Made by a program: the position numbers and the translations under genes. A stretch of DNA of 64,000 nt, taken from assembly GCF_002760655.1 (NCBI RefSeq), contig NZ_PDOC01000012.1, positions 1 through 64,000 on the forward strand. Reading direction: 5' to 3'. Within the stretch, counting starts at the first letter, position 1. Each line of letters begins with the position of its first letter. Under the pieces are notes generated by a model, which made no database searches, was not told the DNA's origin, and worked only from the letters and a program-made list of their open reading frames with translations. Below are positions 55,372-63,349 of this stretch, piece after piece. The stretch comes from Massilia eurypsychrophila. GTDB taxonomy: Bacteria; Pseudomonadota; Gammaproteobacteria; Burkholderiales; Burkholderiaceae_D.

Positions 55372-56574
55372 ATGTATCCCGAACGTGTCGTTTCCGGTAT
55401 GCGGCCAACCGGCTCGATGCACCTCGGTCACTACCATGGCGCCCTGAAGAACTGGGTCAGGATGCAGTCGTCGCAGCCGTGCCTGTTCTTCGTGGCCGAC
55501 TGGCATGCTTTGACGACCCACTACGACGATCCGGCCATCATAGAAAAGAGCGTATGGGAAATGCTGATCGACTGGCTCGCCGCCGGCATCGATCCGTCCC
55601 AGGCAACGCTGTTCATCCAGTCGAAGGTGCCCGAACATGCCGAGCTGCACTTGCTGCTGTCGATGGCCACGCCGCTTGGCTGGCTCGAGCGGGTGCCGAC
55701 CTACAAGGACCAGATCGACAACCTGACGAGCAAGGATCTGGCCACCTACGGCTTTCTCGGCTACCCGCTGCTGCAGGCGGCCGACGTGCTGATCTACCGC
55801 GCCAGCCAGGTGCCGGTCGGCGAAGACCAGGTGCCGCACATCGAAATGATGCGTGAGATCGCGCGCCGCTTCAATCATCTGTACGGCAAGGAAAAAGGCT
55901 TCGAGGAAAAAGCGATGGAGGCGGTGAAAAAGCTCGGCAGCAAGCGCGCCAAGCTGTACCTCGAACTGCGCACCGAATACCAGCAGGAAGGCAAGGACGC
56001 CGCGCTGGACCAGGCGCGCGCGATGCTCGACGACGCCCAGAACATTTCGATGATCGACCGCGAACGCCTGTTCGGCTACCTCGAGGGCAGCCGCAAGCTG
56101 ATCCTCGTCGAGCCGCAGGCGAAGCTGACGGCGGCGTCGCGCCTGCCAGGGCTCGACGGGCGCAAGATGTCCAAGAGCTACGGCAACTCGATTGCGCTGC
56201 GCGAAGACAAGGCGTCCGTCACCAGGAAGGTGCGCACCATGCCGACCGACCCGGCGCGCGTGCGCCGCACCGACCCCGGCACGCCGGAAAAGTGCCCGGT
56301 CTGGCAGCTGCACCAAGTCTATTCCGACCCGGCCACCAAGGAGTGGGTGGTGAAGGGCTGCACCAGCGCCGGCATTGGCTGCCTCGACTGCAAGCAGCCG
56401 GTGATCGACGCCATCGTGCGCGAGCAGGAGCCGATGCACGAGCGCGCCCAGCAATACCTGGACGACCCGACCCTGGTGCGCGCGATCGTCGCCGACGGCT
56501 GCGACACTGCCCGCAAGCTGGCGCAGGAAACCATGCGCGACGTGCGCGAGGCGATGGGCTTGGCGTACTCGTGA
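55372..56574 (+). CDS. trpS: Tryptophan-tRNA ligase
   Basis: 400 aa class I synthetase. The HIGH-like motif is HLGHYHG in GMRPTGSMHLGHYHGAL; KMSKS is GRKMSKSYGNSI. Longer than E. coli TrpS (334 aa), as in the betaproteobacterial form, with a KGCTSAGIGCLDCKQPV segment near the C-terminus. Its stop shares a base with the methyltransferase ATG (TGATG). Confidence 0.96.
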   Translation: MYPERVVSGMRPTGSMHLGHYHGALKNWVRMQSSQPCLFFVADWHALTTHYDDPAIIEKSVWEMLIDWLAAGIDPSQATLFIQSKVPEHAELHLLLSMATPLGWLERVPTYKDQIDNLTSKDLATYGFLGYPLLQAADVLIYRASQVPVGEDQVPHIEMMREIARRFNHLYGKEKGFEEKAMEAVKKLGSKRAKLYLELRTEYQQEGKDAALDQARAMLDDAQNISMIDRERLFGYLEGSRKLILVEPQAKLTAASRLPGLDGRKMSKSYGNSIALREDKASVTRKVRTMPTDPARVRRTDPGTPEKCPVWQLHQVYSDPATKEWVVKGCTSAGIGCLDCKQPVIDAIVREQEPMHERAQQYLDDPTLVRAIVADGCDTARKLAQETMRDVREAMGLAYS

Positions 56575-57146
56575 TGGCATCCCACGCGCAAACGCAAGTG
56601 TCAAACTGGGTCGCGCGTTTCGCGACGATCATTCCGCCCGGCGAAGTGCTCGACCTGGCGTGCGGCAGCGGACGCCACGCGCGCCACCTGGCCGCGCTCG
56701 GCCACCCGGTCACCGCGCTCGACCGCGACGCCGCCGCGCTGGCGCTGGCCGCCGGCCCCGGCATCACGACGATGCAGTACGACCTCGAAGCCGACGGCGC
56801 CGCCTGGCCGTTCGATGCCGGCCGCTTCGCCGGCATCGTCGTCACCAATTACCTGCACCGATCGCTGCTGGCGCAGATTGCGGCGAGCCTGCGCCCGGAC
56901 GGCGTGCTGCTGTACGAAACCTTCGTCATCGGCAACGAGGCATTCGGCAAGCCGTCCAATCCCGCCTTCCTGCTGGCGCGCGGCGAACTGCTGCGCTTCG
57001 CCCAGGCGCACGGTCTGGCCGTGCTCGCTTTCGAGGATGGTTTCTCGGCCGCGCCGAAGCCGGCCATGCTGCAGCGCCTGTGCGCCGGCGGCGCCGATTT
57101 TCCGGCCCGGAACGCCGTTCTGGATGGCGTTTCTGGCCGAGAATGA
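56574..57146 (+). CDS. Class I SAM-dependent methyltransferase
   Basis: 190 aa from ATG 56574, translationally coupled to trpS (TGATG). SAM-binding motif I is VLDLACGSGRHARHLAALG, acidic residue in TALDRD, then GIVVTNYLHRSLL and LLYETFVIGNE. Resembles TehB-like small-molecule methyltransferases; substrate unknown. Confidence 0.9.
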   Translation: MASHAQTQVSNWVARFATIIPPGEVLDLACGSGRHARHLAALGHPVTALDRDAAALALAAGPGITTMQYDLEADGAAWPFDAGRFAGIVVTNYLHRSLLAQIAASLRPDGVLLYETFVIGNEAFGKPSNPAFLLARGELLRFAQAHGLAVLAFEDGFSAAPKPAMLQRLCAGGADFPARNAVLDGVSGRE

Positions 57147-57206
57147 ACCATTCGGGCGGCCTATCCGCTACAATCAGGTTTTATTGACTATCACAGCCGC
57201 GAAATT

Positions 57207-58091
57207 ATGATCAAGGGCAGCATAGTAGCAATCGTCACCCCGATGCACGAAAACGGCAGCCTGGACTTTCCAGGTTTGCGCAAGCTGATCGACTGGCACA
57301 TCGCCGAAGGCACCGATGGCATCGTGATCGTCGGTACCACGGGCGAATCCGCCACCGTCAGCGTCGAAGAGCATGGCGAGCTGGTCAAGCTGGCCGTCGA
57401 GCACGCGAAAGGCCGCATTCCGATCATCGCCGGGACCGGCGGCAATTCGACCGACGAAGCGATCAAGCTGACGCGTCACGCCAAGGATGTCGGCGCCGAC
57501 GCCACCTTGCAGGTGGTGCCGTATTACAACCGACCAAGCCAGGAAGGCATGTACCGCCATTTCAAGGCGATCGCCGAAGCGGTCGACCTGCCGGTGATCC
57601 TCTACAACGTGCCGGGCCGCACGGTGGCCGACATGTCGAACGAGACGGTGCTGCGCCTGGCCGCGATCCCGAACATCGTCGGCCTGAAAGACGCGACGGG
57701 CAACATCGGCCGCGCCGCCGAACTGCTGCGCCTGGCGCCGAAGTCGTTCGCCCTGTATTCCGGCGACGACCCGACCGCGATCGCGCTGATGCTGCTGGGC
57801 GGCGCCGGCAACATTTCGGTGACCGCCAACGTGGCGCCGCGCGCCATGCATGAGCTGTGCGCCGCCGCCATGAGCGGCGACATCGCGCGCGCCATCGAGA
57901 TCAACAACCGCGTCATTCCGCTGCATGCCAAGTTGTTCGTCGAGCCCAATCCGGTGCCGGTCAAATGGGCAATGGCGGAGATGGGCCTGATGCCGGCCGG
58001 CCTGCGCCTGCCGCTGGCGCCGTTAGCAAGCGAATTCCACGACACCGTCCGCGCCGCCCTGCGCGAAGCGGGTGTCCTCCCACAGGCCTGA
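57207..58091 (+). CDS. dapA: 4-hydroxy-tetrahydrodipicolinate synthase
   Basis: 294 aa. Lysine/diaminopimelate pathway enzyme condensing pyruvate and aspartate semialdehyde. [28 protein letters not shown], Tyr in LYNVPGRT, Schiff-base Lys in [20 protein letters not shown]. Length typical. Precedes bamC as in many Betaproteobacteria. Confidence 0.96.
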   Translation: MIKGSIVAIVTPMHENGSLDFPGLRKLIDWHIAEGTDGIVIVGTTGESATVSVEEHGELVKLAVEHAKGRIPIIAGTGGNSTDEAIKLTRHAKDVGADATLQVVPYYNRPSQEGMYRHFKAIAEAVDLPVILYNVPGRTVADMSNETVLRLAAIPNIVGLKDATGNIGRAAELLRLAPKSFALYSGDDPTAIALMLLGGAGNISVTANVAPRAMHELCAAAMSGDIARAIEINNRVIPLHAKLFVEPNPVPVKWAMAEMGLMPAGLRLPLAPLASEFHDTVRAALREAGVLPQA

Positions 58092-58152
58092 ACCGCAAGG
58101 TTCGGGATTTATTTCTGACACCAGCTGCTCGCAGCTTTTACCCAGTTACGAC

Positions 58153-59328
58153 ATGACTATTCGCAAGACATTTACCCCTGCCGCCACCCGCGGCTTCATT
58201 CTTTCCGCGCTTATGGTCAGCCTTAGCGGCTGCGGCATGATCGGCTCGGTGATGGAGTCCGACAAGCTCGACTACCGCGCCGCCAAGAAGGCCGCGGCGC
58301 TGGACGTGCCGCCGGACCTGACGCAGCTGCAGAAAGACAACCGCTACGCCGTGCCTGACGGCCGCGGCATCGCCACCGCCTCGGGCTACCAGCAGCAAAC
58401 CGCGGGCACCGCCGGCAGCGTCGGCGTGCCGGTGGCCACCGCTGGCAGCGCCATCGGCGTGGCCGGCAACGCGGCGGTTCGTGTCGAGCGCAACGGCAAT
58501 CAGAAGTGGCTGGTGGTCAAGCAGTCCCCGGAGCAGGTGTGGCCGCAGCTCAAGCAATTCTGGAATGACGCCGGCTTCACCGTCGCCACCGAGTCGCAGG
58601 CAACTGGCGTGATGGAAACGGACTGGGCGGAAAACCGCTCGAAGATCCCGCAAGACATCCTGCGCCGCACGCTCGGCCGCGTGATCGATTCGGCCTACTC
58701 GACAGGCGAGCGCGACAAGTTCCGCACCCGCCTCGAGCGCGCCGCGGACGGCGGCACCGAGATCTACATCAGCCACCGCGGCGCCGAGGAAGTGCTGACC
58801 GGCCCGCAGAAGGAAATCACCGCCTGGACCGTGCGGCCGAACGACCCGGGGCTGGAATCGGCCATGCTGGCCAAGCTGATGGCGCGCATGACGGGCGCCA
58901 CCGATGTGAAGACGACCGAGACGGTTGTCGCCAACGCGCCGGCGCAGCCGCAGCACGCCAAGCTGGTCGGCAGCGGCGCCGGCAGCTACGTCGAAGTCGA
59001 TGAAGGGTTCGACCGCGCCTGGCGCCGTGTCGGCCTGGCGCTCGACCGGGTCGGCTTCACCGTCGAAGACCGCGACCGCGTCAATGGCGTCTATTTCGTC
59101 CGTTACGTCGATCCGGACGCGGCCGGCAGCACCGGCTTCCTGAAGCGCCTGCTGACGTTCGGCAGCGCCGCCGACAAAGAGAAGGAAGCGCAGCGCTATC
59201 GCATCACGGTCAAGGCCGACGCGAGCGGCGCGGCCAGCCAGGTGATGGTGCAGACCAACGACGGCAAGCCCGAAACGACTGGCGCCGGCAGCAAGATCCT
59301 GAAGCTGCTGGGCGACGAGCTGAAGTAA
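58153..59328 (+). CDS. bamC: Outer membrane assembly factor BamC
   Basis: 391 aa from ATG 58153. Lipoprotein signal with lipobox LSGC, then the BamC unstructured segment DKLDYRAAKKAAALDVPPDLTQ, followed by two helix-grip domains (WLVVKQSPEQVWPQLKQFWNDAGF; YVEVDEGFDRAWRRVGLALDRVGF). Part of the BAM complex at the outer membrane. A strong intrinsic terminator follows. Confidence 0.93.
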   Translation: MTIRKTFTPAATRGFILSALMVSLSGCGMIGSVMESDKLDYRAAKKAAALDVPPDLTQLQKDNRYAVPDGRGIATASGYQQQTAGTAGSVGVPVATAGSAIGVAGNAAVRVERNGNQKWLVVKQSPEQVWPQLKQFWNDAGFTVATESQATGVMETDWAENRSKIPQDILRRTLGRVIDSAYSTGERDKFRTRLERAADGGTEIYISHRGAEEVLTGPQKEITAWTVRPNDPGLESAMLAKLMARMTGATDVKTTETVVANAPAQPQHAKLVGSGAGSYVEVDEGFDRAWRRVGLALDRVGFTVEDRDRVNGVYFVRYVDPDAAGSTGFLKRLLTFGSAADKEKEAQRYRITVKADASGAASQVMVQTNDGKPETTGAGSKILKLLGDELK

Positions 59329-59346
59329 CCCGGAGCGCAAGCCCAC

Positions 59347-59375
59347 AAAAAAACCGGCCACTGGCCGGTTTTTTT
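59347..59375. terminator. Intrinsic terminator after bamC
   Basis: AACCGGCCA-C-TGGCCGGTT flanked by A7 and T7, 19 bp after the bamC stop. The symmetrical A/T tracts make it usable in both directions. Confidence 0.9.
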
Positions 59376-59393
59376 ACGCACCGAATCGTCGTT

Positions 59394-59457
59394 CTGGTGT
59401 CAGGTCTGACATTAAGACATTCACGCGTGAATGTCTTTATGTCAGACCTGACACCAG
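59394..59457. repeat. 64-bp near-perfect palindrome
   Basis: Arms 59394-59425 and 59426-59457 match at 31 of 32 positions with no spacer (centre CACGCGTG). The outer part CTGGTGTCAGGTCTGAC carries the GTCTGAC/GTCAGAC core of the dispersed REP family. It sits between two terminators and contains no gene. Confidence 0.85.
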
Positions 59458-59494
59458 CTTTTAATGACATTCGCAAAAGCATCAGGCGTAAAAA

Positions 59495-59514
59495 AACCGG
59501 CCCGTAGGCCGGTT
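59495..59514 (-). terminator. Intrinsic terminator after the Ala-rich lipoprotein
   Basis: AACCGGCC (59495-59502) / GGCCGGTT (59507-59514), followed on the minus strand by T6. It lies 16 bp after the lipoprotein stop. Confidence 0.85.
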
Positions 59515-59529
59515 CTTCCATGAAACGAA

Positions 59530-59799
59530 TTACTTGTTTGCAGCCGATGCAGCAGCCGACGCAGCCGAAGCAGCGGTCGAAGCAGCGTCGACAGCGGTCG
59601 AAGCAGCAACAGCAGCGTCAGCAGCAGCCGATGCAGCTACCGAAGCGGCAGCCGAAGCGTCGGTTGCAGGAGCAGCGACAGGAGCAGCTGGAGCGACTTC
59701 AACGACTGGAGCTGGAGCAACAACTGCTGGCTCTTCTTTTTTGCTGCAAGCAGCTAAAGCAACAGCCATCAGGGAGATGATCAGCAAAGATTTTTTCAT
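59530..59799 (-). CDS. Small Ala-rich lipoprotein
   Basis: 89 aa: lipoprotein signal KKSLLIISLMAVALAAC with lipobox, KKEEP, then an Ala/Val/Pro stretch and about 45 residues of near-repeating SAAAS/DAASTA units, predicted as an extended Ala-rich helix. AAGGAAA RBS at a good distance. Reminiscent of alanine-zipper outer-membrane lipoproteins (Lpp/OprI-like), but without clear Lys end for peptidoglycan attachment. The opposite strand is also open because of the repeats. Confidence 0.8.
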   Translation of the reverse strand: MKKSLLIISLMAVALAACSKKEEPAVVAPAPVVEVAPAAPVAAPATDASAAASVAASAAADAAVAASTAVDAASTAASAASAAASAANK

Positions 59800-60099
59800 G
59801 GGTTTTCCTTAATAATTCAAAAGTAGACAACGGTATTGCGATGAATAATTACCGGTAATTATCGCTCTTTAGGGAATTCTCGTTAGCTTTCATACCTGTA
59901 ATGGTGCTTGACAGACAACGGAAACTTCCTAACCCGATATTATAGCGAAATTTGGTGCTTCGCAATAGGCGAAAGATGCTTTTATGGAAGTTTTTCGCTC
60001 ACGACAAACCTCCATATTGTAACAAGACATGTATATATGATCAATTGATCAGTTTTCAACATCTTCCCCAAATATAATTCGGCGATCGCTATGGAAACA
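59800..60099. other. 300-bp AT-rich intergenic region with palindromes and a promoter
   Basis: No supported gene. It holds a perfect 18-bp palindrome ATAATTACCGGTAATTAT (59845-59862) in the lipoprotein leader, a minus-strand -10 TATAAT (complement of 59939-59944) that could drive the lipoprotein, and a perfect 14-bp palindrome TGATCAATTGATCA (60038-60051). Much lower GC than its surroundings. Confidence 0.5.
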
Positions 60100-60579
60100 C
60101 TACAGGCCTGTTGTGGTAGGGCTCAGGCAAGGGCGCGCTTCGAGCCAGATGCCACTAAAGCGTTCTGCGCTGATCTCGGTGGCGGCCGGCGTGTCGAACG
60201 CCGCTTCACCGCGCATGTGATCGCTGTGGAAGCGGCGCACGATGTGCACGCCGTCGCCGATGCAGAATGAATCGGTCAGATGGCGCAAGCCGCTGCCGGT
60301 GGCGCGGCATTCGATCTGGTGGTTGAAGTCGCGCAGCAGTCGCACGAAGCGCGGGTAGGAGCGCTCGATGTGCTCGCTGCGGTGCATCGCCAGCTGGATC
60401 GACCCGCCGCCGGTGAGGAAATGGCGCAGCGCCGCATCGACGTCGGCCAGCCCGAGCGGAAAGACGCGGAAATCCGGGTCGAACAGCTGCAGCGTCGCCT
60501 GCGAGCGCGCGATGCATTCGCGAAAGCGGGCGCCGAACTCGAGGTGCGTGCTGAAGCGGTGGGCAACGGACTGTTCCAT
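60100..60579 (-). CDS. Conserved hypothetical protein linked to RoxA
   Basis: 159 aa from ATG 60579. FRECIARSQATLQLFDPDFRVFPLG, GGSIQLAMHRSEHIERSYPRFVRLLRDFNHQIECRATGSGLRHLTDSFCIGDGVHIVRRFHSDHMRGEAAFD. The arrangement resembles the DUF7931/PLD-like C-terminal part of some acetyltransferases (weak recollection), but no HKD motif is present. Starts 13 bp after the RoxA-like gene; likely same operon. Function unknown. Confidence 0.7.
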   Translation of the reverse strand: MEQSVAHRFSTHLEFGARFRECIARSQATLQLFDPDFRVFPLGLADVDAALRHFLTGGGSIQLAMHRSEHIERSYPRFVRLLRDFNHQIECRATGSGLRHLTDSFCIGDGVHIVRRFHSDHMRGEAAFDTPAATEISAERFSGIWLEARPCLSPTTTGL

Positions 60580-60592
60580 GTCAGCGATTCCT

Positions 60593-61714
60593 TCAGGCCA
60601 GTTCGACCCAGCCGTCCTGGTACCAGGTGTACAGCGCTTCGATGACGTCGTCCGAGGCGCTGGCCAGCACGCTGCCGGCCAGCGTGCGGCTGTTGGCCAG
60701 CGTATCGAGCAACAGCTTGTCGGCGCGGCCGACGGCAAACGATTCGCCGTTGATGAACACGTGCTTGCCGCGGTACAGCATCTGCGTTTTCAGCGACAGC
60801 ACCACGCCGCGCTTGGCCAGCGCCTCCATGAAGCGGCCCATCGTCAGCGGCTTGCTTGGCCCCTTGAAGAACACATTGTGCTTCGGCTCGGACAAGTGTT
60901 CGCCCAGGAAGATGGTGACGTCCTCCTCGGTGAAGCGCACCTTGTTGATTTCCTCGGTGATGGTGGCGAGCATGTGGCGCGGAATTTCTGCCGGCTTGTT
61001 CGACGTTTCCAGTTCCGGGTCGGCGTAGCGGCCCGGCAGGTCGATCGAATCGGCCATGAACTGCAGGAACGCTTCGCCCAGTTCCTGGTAGGACGGCGAG
61101 CGGAAGCCGATCGAGTAGGTCATGCATTCGCCTTCAGCGATGCCGTCGTGGGCGTAGTGCGGCGGCAGGTACAGCATGTCGCCCGGTTCGAGCACGAATT
61201 CTTCCTGTGCCTTGAAGTTTTTCAGGATCTTCAGCGGCATGCCCTCGACCAGCGACAGGTCTTTCTGCGCGCCGATGCGCCAGCGCCGCTTGCCTTGCGC
61301 CTGCAGCAGGAACACGTCGTACGAATCGAAATGCGGGCCGACCCCGCCGCCGTCGGTGGCGAAGCTGATCATCAGGTCGTCGAGGCGCGCATCGGGAATG
61401 AAGCGGAACTGGCGCAGCAGCGCGTCGGCGCGGGCGTCGTACAGGTTGGCGCCTTGCACGAGCATCGTCCATTGCTTGCGCGAGCGCTCAGGCAACTCGG
61501 CCAGCGGCCCGTGCTGCATATCCCACTCGCCGTCGAAGTGGGTGATCAGGCGCGACTCGATAAAGTTCTCGGTGGCCATCTTGGCCAGCGCGTCGAATGG
61601 CAACACCGGCTTGAAACCGGGGATGGCCTGGCGGATCAGCAGGGGTTTCTTGTGCCAGTAATCACGTAAAAACTGGGCGGGCGTGATGTCGCCGAGCAGG
61701 GGTATTTTTTTCAT
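60593..61714 (-). CDS. roxA: Cupin (JmjC-type) ribosomal oxygenase, RoxA/YcfD-like
   Basis: 373 aa. Fe(II)/2-oxoglutarate-dependent; E. coli RoxA hydroxylates an Arg of ribosomal protein L16. Iron ligands appear in PHFDSYDVFLLQ (HxD) and the distal His in LPPHYAHDG; KRRWRIG and EPGDMLYLP match the family, and a C-terminal winged helix follows. Divergent from slyD. Confidence 0.9.
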   Translation of the reverse strand: MKKIPLLGDITPAQFLRDYWHKKPLLIRQAIPGFKPVLPFDALAKMATENFIESRLITHFDGEWDMQHGPLAELPERSRKQWTMLVQGANLYDARADALLRQFRFIPDARLDDLMISFATDGGGVGPHFDSYDVFLLQAQGKRRWRIGAQKDLSLVEGMPLKILKNFKAQEEFVLEPGDMLYLPPHYAHDGIAEGECMTYSIGFRSPSYQELGEAFLQFMADSIDLPGRYADPELETSNKPAEIPRHMLATITEEINKVRFTEEDVTIFLGEHLSEPKHNVFFKGPSKPLTMGRFMEALAKRGVVLSLKTQMLYRGKHVFINGESFAVGRADKLLLDTLANSRTLAGSVLASASDDVIEALYTWYQDGWVELA

Positions 61715-61760
61715 GCGTCATTATAACCATGCTTGTATGGGGTGGCGACGTGGTCGGAGG

Positions 61761-61766
61761 TATAAT
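61761..61766 (+). promoter_or_regulatory. -10 element for slyD
   Basis: TATAAT 32 bp before the slyD ATG (RBS AAAGGA). No clear -35. Confidence 0.45.
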
Positions 61767-61797
61767 CTGCCTGCTAAAACAATGAAAGGATAGCACT

Positions 61798-62340
61798 ATG
61801 AAGATTGCCAAGAACACAGTAGTCACGGTCAACTACAAGCTGTCGGACGCCCAGAACAACCTGATCGAAGACGGCAGTCAGCCCATGGTCTACCTGCACG
61901 GCGGATACGAAAACACGCTGCCGAAGATTGAAGAAGAGCTCGATGGCAAGGAAGTCGGCTATGCGTCGACCCTCCAGATCGAGCCGGACGACGCCTTTGG
62001 CGACTACGATCCTGCGCTCGTCAAGGTCGAGCCGCGCAATCGCCTGCCTGAGCCGCTCGAAGTGGGCATGCAGTTCGAAGGCATGCCCGATTCGGCCGAC
62101 GCCGGCGACGATGCGATGATCTTCACCGTCACCGACATCGCCGACGACAAGGTCGTCCTCGACGGCAACCACCCGCTGGCCGGCATGGCGCTGCGCTTCG
62201 AACTGTCCGTCATCGACGTGCGCGCCGCAACGGAAGAAGAGATCACGCACGAGCACGTGCATGGTGCGCATGGCCATCATCATGGCGATGACGACGAAGG
62301 CGATGCCGGCGACGAGTTCCGTACGCACCCGGTGCATTGA
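61798..62340 (+). CDS. slyD: FKBP-type peptidyl-prolyl isomerase SlyD
   Basis: 180 aa. FKBP domain interrupted by the IF flap (YLHGGYENTLPKIEEELDGKEVG.. DAFGDYDPALV.., DGNHPLAGMALRFELSVIDVR) and a His/Asp-rich C-terminal tail (HEHVHGAHGHHHGDDDE) that binds nickel and other metals. Folding helper and metallochaperone. A REP-type hairpin follows. Confidence 0.94.
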   Translation: MKIAKNTVVTVNYKLSDAQNNLIEDGSQPMVYLHGGYENTLPKIEEELDGKEVGYASTLQIEPDDAFGDYDPALVKVEPRNRLPEPLEVGMQFEGMPDSADAGDDAMIFTVTDIADDKVVLDGNHPLAGMALRFELSVIDVRAATEEEITHEHVHGAHGHHHGDDDEGDAGDEFRTHPVH

Positions 62341-62347
62341 TTTTCCT

Positions 62348-62376
62348 GGGGTCTGACGGCGTCCCCGTCAGACCCC
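62348..62376. terminator. REP-family hairpin between slyD and the convergent gene
   Basis: GGGGTCTGACGG (62348-62359) pairs perfectly with CCGTCAGACCCC (62365-62376), loop of 5 nt. It lies 7 bp after the slyD stop and 28 bp before the end of the convergent gene. Confidence 0.6.
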
Positions 62377-62404
62377 GGTGCGGCTGCTGGCATTCGCCGG
62401 AAAG

Positions 62405-63349
62405 CTACTTTTCGTCCGCTGCATTCTTCAGCGTAAACGGTGACCCCGCCCCAGGCGTCACTTTCACTTCCACCGCACCCGATCCCAGGCTCAGATGGCC
62501 CAGGTTGCCGCGCCATTCGATGTCCGGCGTGGTGTCGCTGTTGGCTGCCGAATCGATCAGCAGCACCTTGCCGTTGAATTTCTGCGCCAGCGTGGCGATC
62601 TGGCGGCGCGGCTCGTCGAAGCCGTCGCGCCGTGTCGAGGCGCGCCCGAGCAGGGCGCGCAAACCGCGCGGCTGCTCCAGCGCCTTCACGTCGCCCTCCG
62701 AAAACAGCACGATCGCTTCGCGCTTCTCGCGCCTGGCCATGGCGAACAGCCGGTTCAGCCAGAAACGGTTGGCCACCAGCCGGTCCTCGTACTCGCTGTT
62801 GCGGCCGGCCTCCGGACGAAAATGGTTGTTGTTGGCCGGCAGATTGACGGTGGCGTACAGCACGTCGCCCACTTCCCAGTGGGCGTTTTCGGCATAGCTG
62901 CGGAACTTGGCGCTGGCCGACAAACGCGTCACCGGCAGCTTGCGCGCGCCGAGCGAGGTCGGCTCGCTGAAGAACAGCTCGCGCAGGCGGTTCAGGCGTT
63001 CGATCGCGGCCGAGCGGCCGGTGCTGTTCTTGCATTCGCTCCAGTCGCTCGCGCCGGGCACGACGATCATCGGCCGCCTGGCGTCGTCGAACATCTCGCG
63101 CCGCCGCTCGTACAGTTTGTCGCTGCACGGCTCCTTCTCGCCCTTGATGCCGGTGACGACGACGAACGCCAGCGCCGACTCACTTTCGTCGGCAATCGCG
63201 CGCTTCAGCTTTGCCTCGTCGCCGCCGTTGTGGAAGCTGTGGCCGATGACGCCGAACTGGTGGCGGTCCGGATTCTTCGGCTCGGCCAGCAAGGCGCCGT
63301 GCACCGCCAGGGCCGCCACGGCAGCGGCGAACTGTAGGTAGCAAGCCAT
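62405..63349 (-). CDS. Exported metallophosphoesterase-like protein
   Basis: 314 aa from ATG 63349, which overlaps the mutS stop (TGATG); GTG 63352 is an alternative. Signal peptide LQFAAAVAALAVHGALLA. The body (FGVIGHSFHNGGDEAKLKRAI, FVVVTGIKGEKEP, MIVVPGASDWSEC, ATVNLPANNNHF) follows the layout of calcineurin-like phosphoesterases, but the metal motifs (DxH, GDxx, GNH) are replaced (VIGHS, VTGIKG, PGASD), so catalytic activity is doubtful. Function unknown. Confidence 0.7.
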   Translation of the reverse strand: MACYLQFAAAVAALAVHGALLAEPKNPDRHQFGVIGHSFHNGGDEAKLKRAIADESESALAFVVVTGIKGEKEPCSDKLYERRREMFDDARRPMIVVPGASDWSECKNSTGRSAAIERLNRLRELFFSEPTSLGARKLPVTRLSASAKFRSYAENAHWEVGDVLYATVNLPANNNHFRPEAGRNSEYEDRLVANRFWLNRLFAMARREKREAIVLFSEGDVKALEQPRGLRALLGRASTRRDGFDEPRRQIATLAQKFNGKVLLIDSAANSDTTPDIEWRGNLGHLSLGSGAVEVKVTPGAGSPFTLKNAADEK

